The notes under the pieces are model-generated. The model saw only the letters and a list, made by a program, of their open reading frames with translations. It made no database searches and was not told the origin of the DNA. This document shows positions 9,359 to 9,439 of a stretch of DNA of 9,439 nucleotides, piece by piece (within the stretch, counting starts at the first letter, position 1; each line of letters starts with the position of its first letter). The DNA comes from Burkholderiales bacterium. GTDB taxonomy: Bacteria; Pseudomonadota; Gammaproteobacteria; Burkholderiales; SG8-39. The position numbers were made by a program, and so were the translations under genes. The stretch covers positions 1 to 9,439 of the forward strand of contig JAENXP010000050.1 of NCBI GenBank assembly GCA_016649475.1. Reading direction: 5' to 3'.

Positions 9359-9439
9359 TCAACGGTGAATATAGTGTTCGAGCTGTTCGATGATGAATTG
9401 CTGTTCGCAAATGGCGTCCTTGACCAGATCGCCGATGGA
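9359..9439 (-). CDS. C-terminal end of a second CBS-domain protein (cut by window edge)
   Basis: The final 26 codons of a - strand gene read SIGDLVKDAICEQQFIIEQLEHYIHR and end with TGA at 9361-9359. The sequence VISIGDLVK...E.QFIIEQLEHYI is a characteristic ending of short two-CBS-domain proteins in proteobacteria: SIGDLVK closes the second CBS motif and the EQ-rich helix forms the tail. The N-terminal part lies to the right of the window. It differs from the complete CBS protein at 7646-8068, whose tail is ALDPDLEEFVAEAQRRKHIR, so it belongs to another subgroup, not a recent duplicate. A perfect hairpin with a T-tract follows the stop. Confidence 0.8.
   Translation of the reverse strand, partial: SIGDLVKDAICEQQFIIEQLEHYIHR

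Overview
The window looks like chromosomal DNA of a GC-rich proteobacterium, most likely a betaproteobacterium. This is inferred from the protein style: a LivF C-terminus, DmdC-like acyl-CoA dehydrogenase, YdhR-like small protein and short paired-CBS proteins. Gene content is metabolic. No tRNA, rRNA, CRISPR array or transposase gene was seen.

Left part (1-7001, all + strand): the 3' end of a LivF-type ABC ATPase is followed by a fatty-acid/acyl-CoA catabolic cluster. It encodes a bifunctional enoyl-CoA hydratase/3-hydroxyacyl-CoA dehydrogenase, a thiolase, a 72-residue stand-alone biotinyl carrier protein, a 608-residue acyl-CoA dehydrogenase and a short-chain dehydrogenase/reductase. Together the dehydrogenase, multifunctional enzyme and thiolase can run a full beta-oxidation turn. 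The biotinyl protein implies a link to an acyl-CoA carboxylase whose other subunits are not in the window. The adjacent transporter gene hints at import of the acid substrate, but the substrate cannot be read from the sequence.

Right part (7002-9439): a small YdhR-like protein on the - strand lies divergent to a two-CBS-domain protein on the + strand. The CBS gene has a near-perfect FNR/ANR box placed where a class II activator site should be. An Old Yellow Enzyme-type flavin oxidoreductase follows on the - strand. At the right edge is the C-terminal end of a second CBS-type protein, also on the - strand.

The most unusual feature is a family of three intergenic hairpin elements (2542-2608, 3907-3982 on the - strand, 4018-4086). 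Each has a perfect 20-21 bp stem and a conserved 9-nt loop reading RCGCTTYTY. All share a conserved stem apex, compensatory changes keep the stems perfect, and a GC-rich second hairpin ending in GCGCAA follows on the same strand. Two of the copies lie back to back like a mosaic interspersed element. I do not recognise this family.
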